This document shows positions 25,961-33,988 of a stretch of 47,216 nucleotides of DNA, piece after piece; within the stretch, counting starts at the first letter, position 1; every line of letters begins with the position of its first letter. Origin of the DNA: an uncultured Eisenbergiella sp. (GTDB lineage Bacteria; Bacillota; Clostridia; Lachnospirales; Lachnospiraceae); contig CANQVD010000030.1 in NCBI GenBank assembly GCA_947627215.1, forward strand, positions 1 to 47,216, in the 5' to 3' direction. The translations under genes were made by a program, and so were the position numbers. The notes under the pieces were generated by a model. That model was not told where the DNA came from, searched no databases, and saw nothing but the letters and a program-made list of their open reading frames with translations.

Positions 25961-27367
25961 ATGCCTGAAAAAAAACCGATCAAAATAACGGAAACCGTTC
26001 TGCGGGACGCGCATCAGTCTCTGATCGCCACCAGAATGCCCACCGAGCTGATGCTTCCCATCGTGGACAAAATGGATCAGGTCGGGTATCATTCCGTGGA
26101 ATGCTGGGGCGGCGCCACCTTTGACGCATCCCTGCGTTTCCTGAAGGAGGATCCCTGGGACAGACTTCGCAAGCTACGGGACGGTTTCAAAAATACCAAG
26201 CTGCAGATGCTGTTCAGAGGGCAGAACATTCTGGGCTATCGCCATTACGCGGACGACGTGGTGGAATATTTCGTGCAGAAGTCCATTGCCAACGGCATCG
26301 ATATCATCCGTATTTTCGACTGTCTGAACGATCTGCGCAATCTGGAATGCGCGGTGAAGGCCTGCAACAAAGAAAAGGGCCATGCGCAGATCGCCCTGTC
26401 CTACACGCTGGGCGACGCCTATACGCTGGAGTACTGGATGGGCGTGGCGAAGCAGATCGAGGAGATGGGCGCGGATTCCATCTGTATCAAGGATATGGCC
26501 GGTCTGCTGGTGCCCTATGAGGCGGAGCGTCTGATCACTGCCATGAAGAGCGCCACCAAGCTGCCGATCCAGTTGCATACCCATTACACCTCCGGCGTTG
26601 CCAGCATGACCTATCTGAAAGCGGTGGAGGCCGGCGTGGACGTGATCGACTGCGCTATGTCTCCGTTTGCGCTGGGAACCTCCCAGCCCGCCACCGAGGT
26701 GATGGTCGAAACCTTCCGGGGAACCCCTTACGATACCGGCTTCGATCAGAACCTGCTGGCCGAGATCGCCGATTATTTCCGCCCGTACCGGGAGGAGTGC
26801 TTAAAGACCGGCCTGCTGGATCCCAAGGTTCTGGGCGTCAACATCAAGACCCTGATGTATCAGGTGCCCGGCGGCATGCTTTCCAACATGGTGAGCCAGT
26901 TGAAGGAGCAGAATGCCAGCGACAAGTACGACGAAGTGCTGCAGGAGATCCCGCGGGTGCGCAAGGACTTCGGCGAGCCTCCGCTCGTCACGCCGTCTTC
27001 TCAGATCGTGGGCACGCAGGCCGTGTTCAACGTCCTGATGGGCGAACGCTACAAGGTCGCTACCGGCGAGACCAAGGATCTTTTGTCCGGCAAATACGGC
27101 AAGACCGTGAAGCCTTTCAATGCGGAAGTGCAGAAGAAGGTCATCGGGGACGGTGAGGTGATCACCTGCCGCCCTGCGGATCTGATCCCCAATGAGCTGG
27201 AGCAGATCGAGGCGAAGATGAAGCAGTGGAAGCAGCAGGAGGAGGATGTGCTGTCCTACGCGCTGTTCCCGCAGGTCGCCGTCGATTTCTTCAAGTACCG
27301 TCAGGCACAGCAGGAAAAGGTGGACATGACGCAGGCGGATACGAAGAACGCGGCTTACCCCGTATGA
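25961..27367 (+). CDS. OadA/PycB-type carboxyltransferase alpha subunit (5S-like), without biotin domain
   Basis: The 468-aa product is a pyruvate/oxaloacetate carboxyltransferase. HMGL-like motifs include ETVLRDAHQSLIATRM (11-26) and the metal-binding QLHTHYTSG. FDCLNDLRNLE is also visible, with a C-terminal PYC_OADA domain of VPGGMLSNMVSQL type. The C-terminal biotinyl domain of classical OadA is absent, and the carrier is the separate gene at 24297. It should decarboxylate oxaloacetate or exchange CO2 with pyruvate. It resembles the 5S subunit of transcarboxylase. Confidence 0.93.
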   Translation: MPEKKPIKITETVLRDAHQSLIATRMPTELMLPIVDKMDQVGYHSVECWGGATFDASLRFLKEDPWDRLRKLRDGFKNTKLQMLFRGQNILGYRHYADDVVEYFVQKSIANGIDIIRIFDCLNDLRNLECAVKACNKEKGHAQIALSYTLGDAYTLEYWMGVAKQIEEMGADSICIKDMAGLLVPYEAERLITAMKSATKLPIQLHTHYTSGVASMTYLKAVEAGVDVIDCAMSPFALGTSQPATEVMVETFRGTPYDTGFDQNLLAEIADYFRPYREECLKTGLLDPKVLGVNIKTLMYQVPGGMLSNMVSQLKEQNASDKYDEVLQEIPRVRKDFGEPPLVTPSSQIVGTQAVFNVLMGERYKVATGETKDLLSGKYGKTVKPFNAEVQKKVIGDGEVITCRPADLIPNELEQIEAKMKQWKQQEEDVLSYALFPQVAVDFFKYRQAQQEKVDMTQADTKNAAYPV

Positions 27368-27395
27368 TCTGACAGAGATTTTTATGTTGCGAATG

Positions 27396-27420
27396 CGGCT
27401 GCGCACGATCTGCGCAGCCG
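27396..27420 (+). terminator. Perfect 10-bp hairpin after the decarboxylase operon (possible terminator)
   Basis: CGGCTGCGCA (27396-27405) pairs with TGCGCAGCCG (27411-27420) around a 5-base loop. No T-run follows, so termination efficiency is doubtful. The following RpiR gene may be partly read through. Confidence 0.4.
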
Positions 27421-27450
27421 TTCATGTTCAAAGGAAATGCAGGAAGACGC

Positions 27451-28368
27451 ATGGAAGAAAAGACCGATATCATCACGCGGATCCAGGAAAAATACGGGTC
27501 CATGAGCAGGGGGCAGAAGACGATCGCCGCCTATCTGCTGGAGCATGACGACCAGGCGGCGTTCATGACCGCGGCAAAGCTGGGGCGCACGCTGTCCGTC
27601 AGCGAGTCCACCGTGGTCCGTTTCGCGGTCATGCTCGGCTATAAGGGATATCCGCAGATGCAGGAGGCGCTGGCCGGGCGGGTCAGAAAGCGGCTGAATA
27701 CGGTGGAGAGCATGGATGCGCGCTATGCGGGCATGGCTCAGTCGGAGATCCTGACGAACGTGCTGGCCGGCGATATCGAGAAGATCCGCTATACCGCGGA
27801 GCACCTGGACCCGGCCGCGTTTGAGATGGCGGTGAACCTGATCCTGGGAGCGGAAAACGTCTATGTTCTGGGCGTGCGGAGCTGCAGGCCGCTGGCGGAG
27901 TTTTTGAGCTTTTATCTGGGGATGATACGCGGAAACGTGGTGCTGATCGGCACCACCAGCGCCACGGAGATCTTTGAGCAGATGCTGCGGATCGGCGAAC
28001 GGGACTGCTTTATCGGCATCAGCTTTCCCCGGTATTCCATGCGCACGCTGAAAGCGATGGAGTTCGCCAACGACAGGAACGCCAGGGTGATCGCCGTCAC
28101 GGACAGCGTACATTCTCCCATGAACCTGTACTCCTCCTGCAATCTGTTCGCCCGCAGCGATATGGTTTCCATCGTGGATTCTCTGGTGGCGCCGCTGTCG
28201 CTGATCAATGCGCTGGTGATCGCCCTGTGCCTGAAGCAGCCGGAACGGGTGAAGCGTTCCCTGAAGGCGCTGGAGGAGGCGTGGAACAGTTATCAGGTCT
28301 ATCTGAACGATGAGATCAACTTCATCAATGAGGAGACCATGTTTGAAAAGCCCTTCGCAAAGGAATGA
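27451..28368 (+). CDS. MurR/RpiR family transcriptional regulator
   Basis: The 305-aa product has an N-terminal HTH_6 domain (about 1-78, including KLGRTLSVSESTVVRFAVMLGYKGYPQM) and a C-terminal SIS sugar-isomerase domain. In that domain VYVLGVRSCRPLAEFLSFYL and DCFIGISFPRYSMRTLKAMEF mark the phosphosugar pocket. AGGAAG precedes the ATG at 27451. The regulator lies downstream of the decarboxylase operon and 5 bases before a flavoprotein gene. Phosphosugar ligand and target genes are not indicated by its neighbours. Confidence 0.9.
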   Translation: MEEKTDIITRIQEKYGSMSRGQKTIAAYLLEHDDQAAFMTAAKLGRTLSVSESTVVRFAVMLGYKGYPQMQEALAGRVRKRLNTVESMDARYAGMAQSEILTNVLAGDIEKIRYTAEHLDPAAFEMAVNLILGAENVYVLGVRSCRPLAEFLSFYLGMIRGNVVLIGTTSATEIFEQMLRIGERDCFIGISFPRYSMRTLKAMEFANDRNARVIAVTDSVHSPMNLYSSCNLFARSDMVSIVDSLVAPLSLINALVIALCLKQPERVKRSLKALEEAWNSYQVYLNDEINFINEETMFEKPFAKE

Positions 28369-28373
28369 CGCGC

Positions 28374-29717
28374 ATGAGAGAAAAACGGATCGCCGTGATC
28401 GGCGGGGGCGCCGCGGGCATGATGGCCGCCTGCGCGGCCGCCGGGGCAGGGGCGCAGGTGGTCCTGCTGGAGAAAAACGAAAAGCTGGGCAAAAAGCTCT
28501 ATATCACCGGGAAGGGCCGCTGCAATCTGACCAACGACTGCGTTTCGGAAGCGTTTTTTGAAAACGTGGTCCGCAATTCCCGTTTTCTGTACAGCGCCTA
28601 TTCCGGATTCGACAACCGCGCCGCCATGGATTTCTTTGAGGGGGCCGGCTGCCGCCTGAAAACGGAAAGAGGCGGCCGGGTGTTCCCCGTTTCCGATCAT
28701 GCCTCCGACGTGACGGCGGCGCTGGAGCGGCGGATGCGGGCGCTGGGCGTACAGATCCGGCTTCGGACGGGCGCGGCGAGGATTCTGACCGACCGCCTCG
28801 GGCGGGCCGCGGGGGTTTTGCTGGAAAACGGCGGCCGGGTGGAGGCGGATGCGGTGATCCTGGCGACGGGCGGGCTGTCTTATCCCTCCACCGGTTCCAC
28901 CGGGGACGGGTATGGAATGGCGGAGGCGCTGGGCCATACGGTGGTTCCCTGCGCGCCGGCGCTGGTCCCTCTCGAGGTCCGGGAGCCCTGGTGCGCACAA
29001 CTGCAGGGGCTTTCCCTGAAAAACGTCAGCGTTTCTCTGGTTTGCGGAAAACGGGAATGTTACCGCGGCTTCGGGGAAATGCTGTTCACGCATTTCGGCG
29101 TCAGCGGGCCGCTCATTCTTTCCGCCAGCAGCTATTACGGCGGCGCGGGGAGCCAGGACGGCGCCGGAGGCCGGAAGCCGCGGCGGGACGCCGGAGAGCC
29201 GGAAGCGCGGCGGGAAGGCGCGAAACCGCAGGAATATACGCTTTGCATCGATCTGAAACCGGCGCTGACGGAGGAACAGTTGGACCGGCGGCTGCTGCGG
29301 GAGTTTGAGGCGGGACAAAACCGTCAGTTTCGGAACGCGCTGGACGGCCTGTTTCCGGCCAGGCTGATCCCTGTCATGGTATCTCTGTGCGGGATCGATC
29401 CGGCCAGGCCGGTGCATGCGGTCACGAGGCAGGAACGGAAGCGGTTCGCGGAGCTGATCCGGTGCCTGCCGCTGACGGTCACGGGGACCCGCGGCTTTGC
29501 GGAGGCGGTCATCACCCGGGGCGGCGTCAGGACGGGAGAAGTGAATCCCTCGACCATGGGCTCCAAAAGAACGCCCGGACTGTATTTCGCAGGGGAGGTC
29601 CTGGATCTGGACGCCCTGACCGGCGGCTTCAATCTGCAGATCGCCTGGTCAACGGGATATCTGGCGGGGCGCAGCGCAGCCGGAAGCGCGAAAGGAAAGG
29701 AAGAAGAACGGATATGA
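28374..29717 (+). CDS. HI0933-family FAD-dependent oxidoreductase (BaiN-like)
   Basis: The 447-aa flavoprotein has the dinucleotide-binding VIGGGAAGMMAACAA near its start and the family hallmark GKKLYITGKGRCNLTN. It ends with PGLYFAGEVLDLDALTGGFN and QIAWSTGYLAG. The ATG at 28374 suits the AAGGAA site better than the one at 28365. Residues of about 260-290 form a Gly/Arg-rich, charged insertion whose composition is unlike the rest. Members include BaiN (bile acid flavin reductase) and proteins of unknown role, so the substrate is open. The stop overlaps the cmk start (ATGA). Confidence 0.9.
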   Translation: MREKRIAVIGGGAAGMMAACAAAGAGAQVVLLEKNEKLGKKLYITGKGRCNLTNDCVSEAFFENVVRNSRFLYSAYSGFDNRAAMDFFEGAGCRLKTERGGRVFPVSDHASDVTAALERRMRALGVQIRLRTGAARILTDRLGRAAGVLLENGGRVEADAVILATGGLSYPSTGSTGDGYGMAEALGHTVVPCAPALVPLEVREPWCAQLQGLSLKNVSVSLVCGKRECYRGFGEMLFTHFGVSGPLILSASSYYGGAGSQDGAGGRKPRRDAGEPEARREGAKPQEYTLCIDLKPALTEEQLDRRLLREFEAGQNRQFRNALDGLFPARLIPVMVSLCGIDPARPVHAVTRQERKRFAELIRCLPLTVTGTRGFAEAVITRGGVRTGEVNPSTMGSKRTPGLYFAGEVLDLDALTGGFNLQIAWSTGYLAGRSAAGSAKGKEEERI

Positions 29718-30385
29718 ATTACAGCATAGCCATCGACGGACCGGCGGGAGCCGGGAAAAGCACTATCGCGAAACAGATCGCGCGGAAAATGGGCTGCATC
29801 TATGTGGATACCGGCGCAATGTACCGGGCCATGGCGCTTTTCCTGCTCCGGAACGGGATCGCGGCGCAGGACGGCGAAGCGGTCAGCCGGAAATGCCGGG
29901 AGGCGGATATCGCGATCCGTTATGAAAACGGAGAACAGATCGTATATTTAAACGGAGAGAATGTCAACGGCCTGATCCGGACGGAGGAGGTGGGGATCAT
30001 GACCTCCTGCGTGGCCGTATATCCCGAAGTGCGCCGGAAGCTGGTGGAGCTGCAGCAGAAGATCGCCCGGGAGGGCAGTGTGGTCATGGACGGCAGGGAT
30101 ATCGGCACCTGCGTCCTGCCGGACGCGACGGTCAAGATCTATCTCACGGCCTCCAGCGCCGTGCGGGCGAAGCGCCGCTATGCGGAGCTTGTGCAGAAGG
30201 GGGAGCGCTGCGACCCGGATACGATCGAGGCGGACATCATCCGTCGGGATGCGCAGGATATGAATCGGGAAATCTCGCCGCTGGTCCGGGCGGAGGACGC
30301 GGTCCTGGTGGATTCCTCCGATATGGATATCGAACAGGTCACGGAGACGATCATCGGGATCTGCCGCCGGAAGGGCTGTCTGTGA
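29714..30385 (+). CDS. cmk: (d)CMP kinase
   Basis: The 223-aa product phosphorylates CMP and dCMP. It has the P-loop GPAGAGKST (9-17), DTGAMYRAMALF, the substrate motif MDGRDIGTCVLPDATVKIYLTAS and the lid-region RRDAQDMNREISPL. The length and order are standard. It begins at ATGA overlapping the flavoprotein stop. The flavoprotein-cmk-ispH order is a common clostridial arrangement. The in-frame upstream extension from 29387 is an antisense-like read across the neighbouring gene and is rejected. Confidence 0.96.
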   Translation: MNYSIAIDGPAGAGKSTIAKQIARKMGCIYVDTGAMYRAMALFLLRNGIAAQDGEAVSRKCREADIAIRYENGEQIVYLNGENVNGLIRTEEVGIMTSCVAVYPEVRRKLVELQQKIAREGSVVMDGRDIGTCVLPDATVKIYLTASSAVRAKRRYAELVQKGERCDPDTIEADIIRRDAQDMNREISPLVRAEDAVLVDSSDMDIEQVTETIIGICRRKGCL

Positions 30386-30480
30386 AGGAAAGCCGGCCGG
30401 AAGAACTGCTGAGGCCGGAGGGAAATGGGCGGCCGTCCCGGCGGCCCGCCCGGAAGTGACCGCGGAAGGGAGGTGCGGGA

Positions 30481-31332
30481 ATGGAAGTGCTGCTGGCGAA
30501 GACCGCCGGATTCTGCTTCGGAGTCAAAAGGGCGGTGGATACGGTCTATGAACAGATCCGGAAACAGGAAGGGAAGATCTATACCTTCGGTCCGATCATC
30601 CACAATGAACAGGTCGTACAGGATCTGGAGGAGAAGGGCGTGACCGTCATCAGCTCCGCGGAGGAGCTTGAGACGCTGACCGCCGGGACCGTGATCATCC
30701 GTTCCCACGGAGTGCCCAAAAGGATCTATGAGATCATCGAGCGCCGGGGGCTTCGCTGTGTGGACGCCACCTGTCCCTTTGTGAAGCGCATCCACCGGAT
30801 CGTGGAGCAGGAGAGCGCGGTCGGAAAACAGATCCTCATCATCGGAAATGCCGGGCATCCGGAGGTGGAGGGGATCATGGGCTGGTCCCATACGCCCGCA
30901 AAGGTGGTGGAAACTAGGGAGGAAATCGCCGATTTGACGTTTGACAGGTCGAAATCTGTCTGTATCGTCTCTCAAACGACATTTAACTACAATAAATTTC
31001 AAGAATTAGTTGAAATTTTTGCTGAAAAAGGTTATGATATTAGTGTTGTGAATACTATCTGCAACGCAACAGAGGAGCGACAGACCGAGGCCAGAGAGAT
31101 TGCGGCCAAGGTCGATGCCATGATGGTGATAGGGGGGCGGCACAGCTCCAATACCAGGAAGCTGTATGAGATATGCAGCGGAGTGTGCGCCAATACCTAT
31201 TTTGTGCAGGCACTGGATGATTTGCATTTGGACCTGCCTGCTTCTGTCCGACTGGTGGGTATTACAGCCGGGGCATCCACCCCGAATAAAATAATCGAGG
31301 AGGTTCAAAGAAATGTCCGAATTAACTTTTGA
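30481..31332 (+). CDS. ispH: 4-hydroxy-3-methylbut-2-enyl diphosphate reductase
   Basis: The 283-aa Fe-S enzyme catalyses the last step of the MEP isoprenoid pathway to IPP and DMAPP. The three cluster cysteines are C12 (GFCFGV), C98 (DATCPF) and C194 (TICNATEER). The conserved HNEQV and PTH-like SHGVP segments are also present, so the enzyme looks intact. The part from about 30955 to 31080 is clearly AT-richer than the rest and holds a promoter-like pair. Its 3' end overlaps the S1 gene by 20 bases in another frame, at the place where relatives carry a fused IspH-S1 protein. Confidence 0.95.
   Translation: MEVLLAKTAGFCFGVKRAVDTVYEQIRKQEGKIYTFGPIIHNEQVVQDLEEKGVTVISSAEELETLTAGTVIIRSHGVPKRIYEIIERRGLRCVDATCPFVKRIHRIVEQESAVGKQILIIGNAGHPEVEGIMGWSHTPAKVVETREEIADLTFDRSKSVCIVSQTTFNYNKFQELVEIFAEKGYDISVVNTICNATEERQTEAREIAAKVDAMMVIGGRHSSNTRKLYEICSGVCANTYFVQALDDLHLDLPASVRLVGITAGASTPNKIIEEVQRNVRINF
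31010..31038 (+). promoter_or_regulatory. Internal promoter-like element in ispH, upstream of the S1 gene
   Basis: TTGAAA (31010-31015) and TATGAT (31033-31038) are 17 bases apart inside the ispH coding sequence, about 275 bases before the S1 start. It could give S1 an independent transcript. AT-rich context makes a chance match possible. Confidence 0.5.
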
Positions 31333-32455
31333 ACAGATGCTGGACGCATCGCTGAAAACAATACATGCAGGGGAGGTTGTCGAAGGCACGGTCATTGACG
31401 TGAAGCCGGAAGAAGTGGTGCTCAATATCGGCTACAAGTCAGACGGCGTTCTGGTAAAAAGCGAATATTCCAATGATTCGAGCATAGACATGACCAAAGT
31501 CGTAAAGCCTGGTGATACGATGGAAGTTAAGATCCTGAAGGTCAATGACGGAGAGGGGCAGGTCATGCTGACCTATAAGAGACTCGCCGCCGACAGGGGC
31601 AATAAGAGGATCGAGGAAGCGTACAACAACCACGAAGTGCTGAAGGCGAAGGTCGTTCAGGTGCTGGAGGGCGGTCTGATCGTCGTGGTGGAGGAGATGC
31701 GCATTTTCATTCCCGCCAGCCTTGTTTCCGACACCTATGAGAAGGATCTGACCAAGTACGCCGGCCAGGAAATCGAGTTCGTCATCAGCGAGTATAATCC
31801 GAGAAGAAGAAGATACATCGGCGACCGCAAGCAGTTGATCCTCGCGAAGAAGGCCGAGATGCAGGCCGCGCTTTTCGCCCGGATCCACGAGGGCGATGTG
31901 GTGGAAGGCGTCGTGAAGAATGTGACGGATTTCGGCGCGTTCATCGATCTGGGCGGCGCGGACGGGCTGCTCCATATTTCCGAGATGTCCTGGGGACGGA
32001 TCGAACATCCCCGGAAGGTGTTCAAGGTGGGACAGCCGCTGAAGGTCCTCATCAAGGAGATCAACGGCAATAAGATCGCGCTGAGCCTCAAGTTCGAGGA
32101 TCAGAATCCCTGGAGGGACGCGGATGTGAAGTACGCCATCGGCAATGTGGTGACCGGCAGGGTCGCCAGGATGACGGATTTTGGCGCGTTTATCGAGCTG
32201 GAGCCCGGCATTGACGCGCTGCTGCATGTCTCCCAGATCGCCAGAGAGCATGTGGAGAAGCCCTCCGATGTGCTCAAGACGGGTGAGGAGATCACGGCGA
32301 AGGTCGTGGACTTCAACGCGGCCGACAAGAAGATCAGCCTGAGCATCAAGGCTCTTCTGATGCCGGAGCGCCGGAATGGCGAGAACCGTTCCAGGCAGGA
32401 TGCGGAAGTGGTTCCCGTGGATATCGATGCGGTGATCGCACAGCAGAAGGACTGA
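31313..32455 (+). CDS. rpsA: 30S ribosomal protein S1-like protein (four S1 domains)
   Basis: The 380-aa RNA-binding protein contains about four S1 repeats, starting near residues 17, 100, 185 and 270. Landmarks are GEVVEGTVIDVKPEEVVLNIGYKSDG, GDVVEGVVKNVTDFGAFIDLGGADGLLH and GNVVTGRVARMTDFGAFIELE. Strong GGAGG precedes its ATG, so it can be translated independently. It overlaps ispH by 20 bases in a different frame. The length is shorter than the 557-aa six-domain S1 of Proteobacteria and matches the low-GC Gram-positive form, which may not be an essential translation initiation factor. Confidence 0.93.
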   Translation: MSELTFEQMLDASLKTIHAGEVVEGTVIDVKPEEVVLNIGYKSDGVLVKSEYSNDSSIDMTKVVKPGDTMEVKILKVNDGEGQVMLTYKRLAADRGNKRIEEAYNNHEVLKAKVVQVLEGGLIVVVEEMRIFIPASLVSDTYEKDLTKYAGQEIEFVISEYNPRRRRYIGDRKQLILAKKAEMQAALFARIHEGDVVEGVVKNVTDFGAFIDLGGADGLLHISEMSWGRIEHPRKVFKVGQPLKVLIKEINGNKIALSLKFEDQNPWRDADVKYAIGNVVTGRVARMTDFGAFIELEPGIDALLHVSQIAREHVEKPSDVLKTGEEITAKVVDFNAADKKISLSIKALLMPERRNGENRSRQDAEVVPVDIDAVIAQQKD

Positions 32456-32477
32456 GAAGAAGATACAGGAAAGACAA

Positions 32478-32510
32478 GGGCGTCATGCGTGGCATGACGC
32501 CCTATTTTTG
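32478..32510 (+). terminator. Terminator of the cmk-ispH-rpsA transcript
   Basis: GGGCGTCATGC (32478-32488) pairs perfectly with GCATGACGCCC (32492-32502), followed by TATTTTT. It is a strong intrinsic terminator between the S1 gene and the convergent YprB-like gene. Confidence 0.92.
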
Positions 32511-32580
32511 CGGGGAAAAGGTGCGGAGGGCCTGCCGGACGGAATGGGCGGGACGGCCGCGGAGGACGTCGCGCATTCTG

Positions 32581-33708
32581 TCACGGCTTCGCCGGCATCG
32601 GTTTTGTGCGCGTCCTGCGGCCCGCCGGACAGACCGTTTTCAAAATGCCCTGTGCGTAGGCGGACAGGCGTTCCGGGTCGGCGCAGAACGCGTCGTCCGC
32701 CAGGATCCACTCCGGCGCGCCGCGCGCCGCCCGAAAACGGGGCAGCCCGGGCAGGGTGTCCGGCGTGGGGAGCGGGAGAAAGCGACCGCGCTTTCTCGTA
32801 TAGCAGTTGTCCGCCGTGGCCGGCATACGCCGGGATTTGTCCACATATATTGCAACGGACTTGTGGATCGCCTGATCCTCTTCCGGCAGATACGAATAGT
32901 TTTTAGGATCCGGATAGAAATATTTCAGCTCGCCCTCCAGGACCGGCAGCTTCAGGATCGCCCGGTCATCGCGCGCGGCCAGGTAGACCGTCGGCTCTCC
33001 GGCGCTGTGCCAGGAGAGCGGCTGGGGGAGCGGGAACGGAAGGGACAGCGGGAGACACAAATGGGACGTATCTTCTTCGCATGCGGCGGATTCTACCGTG
33101 AAGCTGCCCTGCTCCAGAAGCGCGGGATAGGAAAGCAGGCTCCAGAGCGCGGTCAGCCCGGAGAGGTCCTCCCGGTTGTGGAGGAGCAGAGCCTGCTCCA
33201 GCGCCTCCTCCGGCTTTTCACAGTAGCTTTTGTACAGGGCGATCAGCTCTCCGCCGTGAAAGGGGTCCTTGCGCTGAATGCCGAGAAAGGCCTCCAGTTG
33301 TTTCTGCCGGCATCCGGGTAGCCGGAGCAGGTTCTTGTAGGGGCTGATCAGCTTATACAGATCGCACTGGTCGGAGGGCGAAAAAGCGGGGAGCGCGTGC
33401 TTTCTGCACTTCGCCGCCAGAAAGGGCACGTCGAAGGTCTGTCCGTTGAAATGCACGAACAGGGAATAGGAGGCCGCCAGGTCGAGAAAGGCGCGCAGGA
33501 TCTCCCTTTCCTCTGCCGGCGTCTGCGCGAAAAACTGCAGGAGCTGCCAGCCGTCCTCCGTGCGATACGCGCAGCCGATCAGGTAGACGGACGCGTTTTT
33601 CGGAGAAAAACCGGTGGTCTCGATGTCGAAAAAGAGAGCGCTGCGCGGCGGAAGCGCGGCCTCCGTCAGTCCTGTGCGGCCGCCAAACGGGGAGTCGATG
33701 ATTTTCAT
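32581..33708 (-). CDS. YprB-like RNase H-fold exonuclease domain protein
   Basis: The 375-aa product has a DEDDy-type exonuclease domain. LFFDIETTGF (D28, E30) and HFNGQTFDVPFLAAKC give the acidic motifs, and the NREDLSGLTALWSLL segment supplies the last. It resembles YprB of Bacillus. The C-terminal 150 residues are poorly conserved and Pro-rich, with no clear domain. The ATG at 33708 gives a protein starting just before the catalytic fold; a further-upstream in-frame ATG would extend by 36 residues and lacks support. A possible AAGG site is about 12 bases upstream. RNA or DNA specificity is not known. Confidence 0.82.
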   Translation of the reverse strand: MKIIDSPFGGRTGLTEAALPPRSALFFDIETTGFSPKNASVYLIGCAYRTEDGWQLLQFFAQTPAEEREILRAFLDLAASYSLFVHFNGQTFDVPFLAAKCRKHALPAFSPSDQCDLYKLISPYKNLLRLPGCRQKQLEAFLGIQRKDPFHGGELIALYKSYCEKPEEALEQALLLHNREDLSGLTALWSLLSYPALLEQGSFTVESAACEEDTSHLCLPLSLPFPLPQPLSWHSAGEPTVYLAARDDRAILKLPVLEGELKYFYPDPKNYSYLPEEDQAIHKSVAIYVDKSRRMPATADNCYTRKRGRFLPLPTPDTLPGLPRFRAARGAPEWILADDAFCADPERLSAYAQGILKTVCPAGRRTRTKPMPAKP

Positions 33709-33988
33709 GGAATCGTATATCCTTCCGGAATCGTGTTTTCGGCGGGGCAGGGGATTTGCCGTCCGCCCTGCGGACATTTTACCATATTTTCTGAAATAAA
33801 TGCAGTATTTTGTCAAAATTTATGGAATATTGCCGGAAAAAAGAGTATGATGGTAACGGCGGGTCCTGTCCGCCGGCCGTTTTTGCGGAAATCGGGGACG
33901 GGGACCGGGACCGGTTCCGGAGAGAGGAAAGGCGTCCGGCGGGGAAGAAGGCTTTCGGACGAAAAATGCTTCCGGAGGGAAAGAAGGA

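Noticed and set aside
32485-33321. Plus-strand open frame of 278 codons after the S1 gene
   Set aside because: It starts inside the S1 terminator and is antisense to the YprB-like exonuclease gene.
33771-33860. Strong promoter for rnfC or the YprB-like gene in the AT-rich gap
   Set aside because: A minus-strand TTGACA (33811-33816) and a plus-strand TATGAT (33846-33851) exist, but neither has a partner box at 16-18 bases.
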